A DNA stretch of 64,000 bases from Epiperipatus broadwayi (lineage: Eukaryota; Onychophora; Udeonychophora; Euonychophora; Peripatidae). Each line of letters starts with the position of its first letter. Within the stretch, counting starts at the first letter, position 1. Location of the stretch: NCBI GenBank assembly GCA_028023455.1, contig JAQFVV010006312.1:3331835-3395834 (forward strand), read 5' to 3'. The notes under the pieces were generated by a model. That model was not told the DNA's origin. It saw only the letters and a list, made by a program, of their open reading frames with translations, and ran no database searches. Below are positions 63,961 to 64,000 of this stretch, piece by piece. Both the position numbers and the translations under genes were made by a program.

Positions 63961-64000
63961 GACAAAGAAAAACATCAGAATAGCAAAGTACGATAGGGTT

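Overview
The window is strongly A+T-rich animal DNA. It has long (AT)n tracts, spliceosomal exon borders, tRNA-derived SINEs and many families of retroelements and DNA transposons. There is no operon structure, and nearly all open frames are under 100 codons. A homeobox exon of the paired-like, lysine-50 class makes a metazoan certain. The repeat content (Penelope-like elements, short-TIR MITEs, tRNA SINEs, Lys-primed LTR elements) suggests an invertebrate. I cannot name the species from sequence alone.

The only convincing host gene is one internal exon on the minus strand at 54360-54714. It encodes the last 14 residues of a homeodomain (V47 to Q60, with K50, N51 and the RRAKFRKKQ ending typical of Dmbx), then an acidic and His/Lys-rich tail, and has clean acceptor and donor sites. 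The exon with the first 46 homeodomain residues should lie at higher coordinates. I did not find it, so 54715-64000 is probably at least partly a large upstream intron.

Layout of the rest. 1-15.9 kb: two copies of an LTR (family I), each followed by a tRNA-Lys-type primer site. Between them sits a nearly complete non-autonomous LTR element (family II, 3276-9200) with 1.7-1.8 kb LTRs and a coiled-coil Gag-like ORF that ends on a slippery heptamer. 16-26 kb: mostly featureless, with two SINEs, a TTAA-anchored MITE, a pogo/Tigger-like element (23710-24713) and a decayed hAT transposase. 26-36.5 kb: Penelope-like element (PLE) relics with GIY-YIG-type C-termini, a hammerhead-like motif, and an imperfect palindrome of about 3.2 kb built from two inverted PLE copies. 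A piggyBac-type MITE lies at 29.9-30.7 kb. 37.6-38.8 kb: a three-unit 409-bp satellite. 39.3-44.3 kb: a third LTR element (family III) whose 3' LTR carries two nested insertions with 5-bp target duplications. 50.3-51.5 kb: a foldback DNA transposon with arms of about 530 bp and a perfect 8-bp target duplication. 53.6-54.2 kb: a LINE 3'-ORF relic next to the homeobox exon. 60.0-60.8 kb: a second piggyBac-type MITE. 63.1 kb: a third SINE. 63.35-63.96 kb: a 202-bp tandem array.

Nothing here forms a pathway. The window is best read as a large, transposon-eroded intron or intergenic landscape around one homeobox exon. Its interest lies in element architecture (palindrome, foldback, frameshift site, ribozyme-like terminus, nested insertions). 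All identities come from reading the sequence; no alignment or database search was run.
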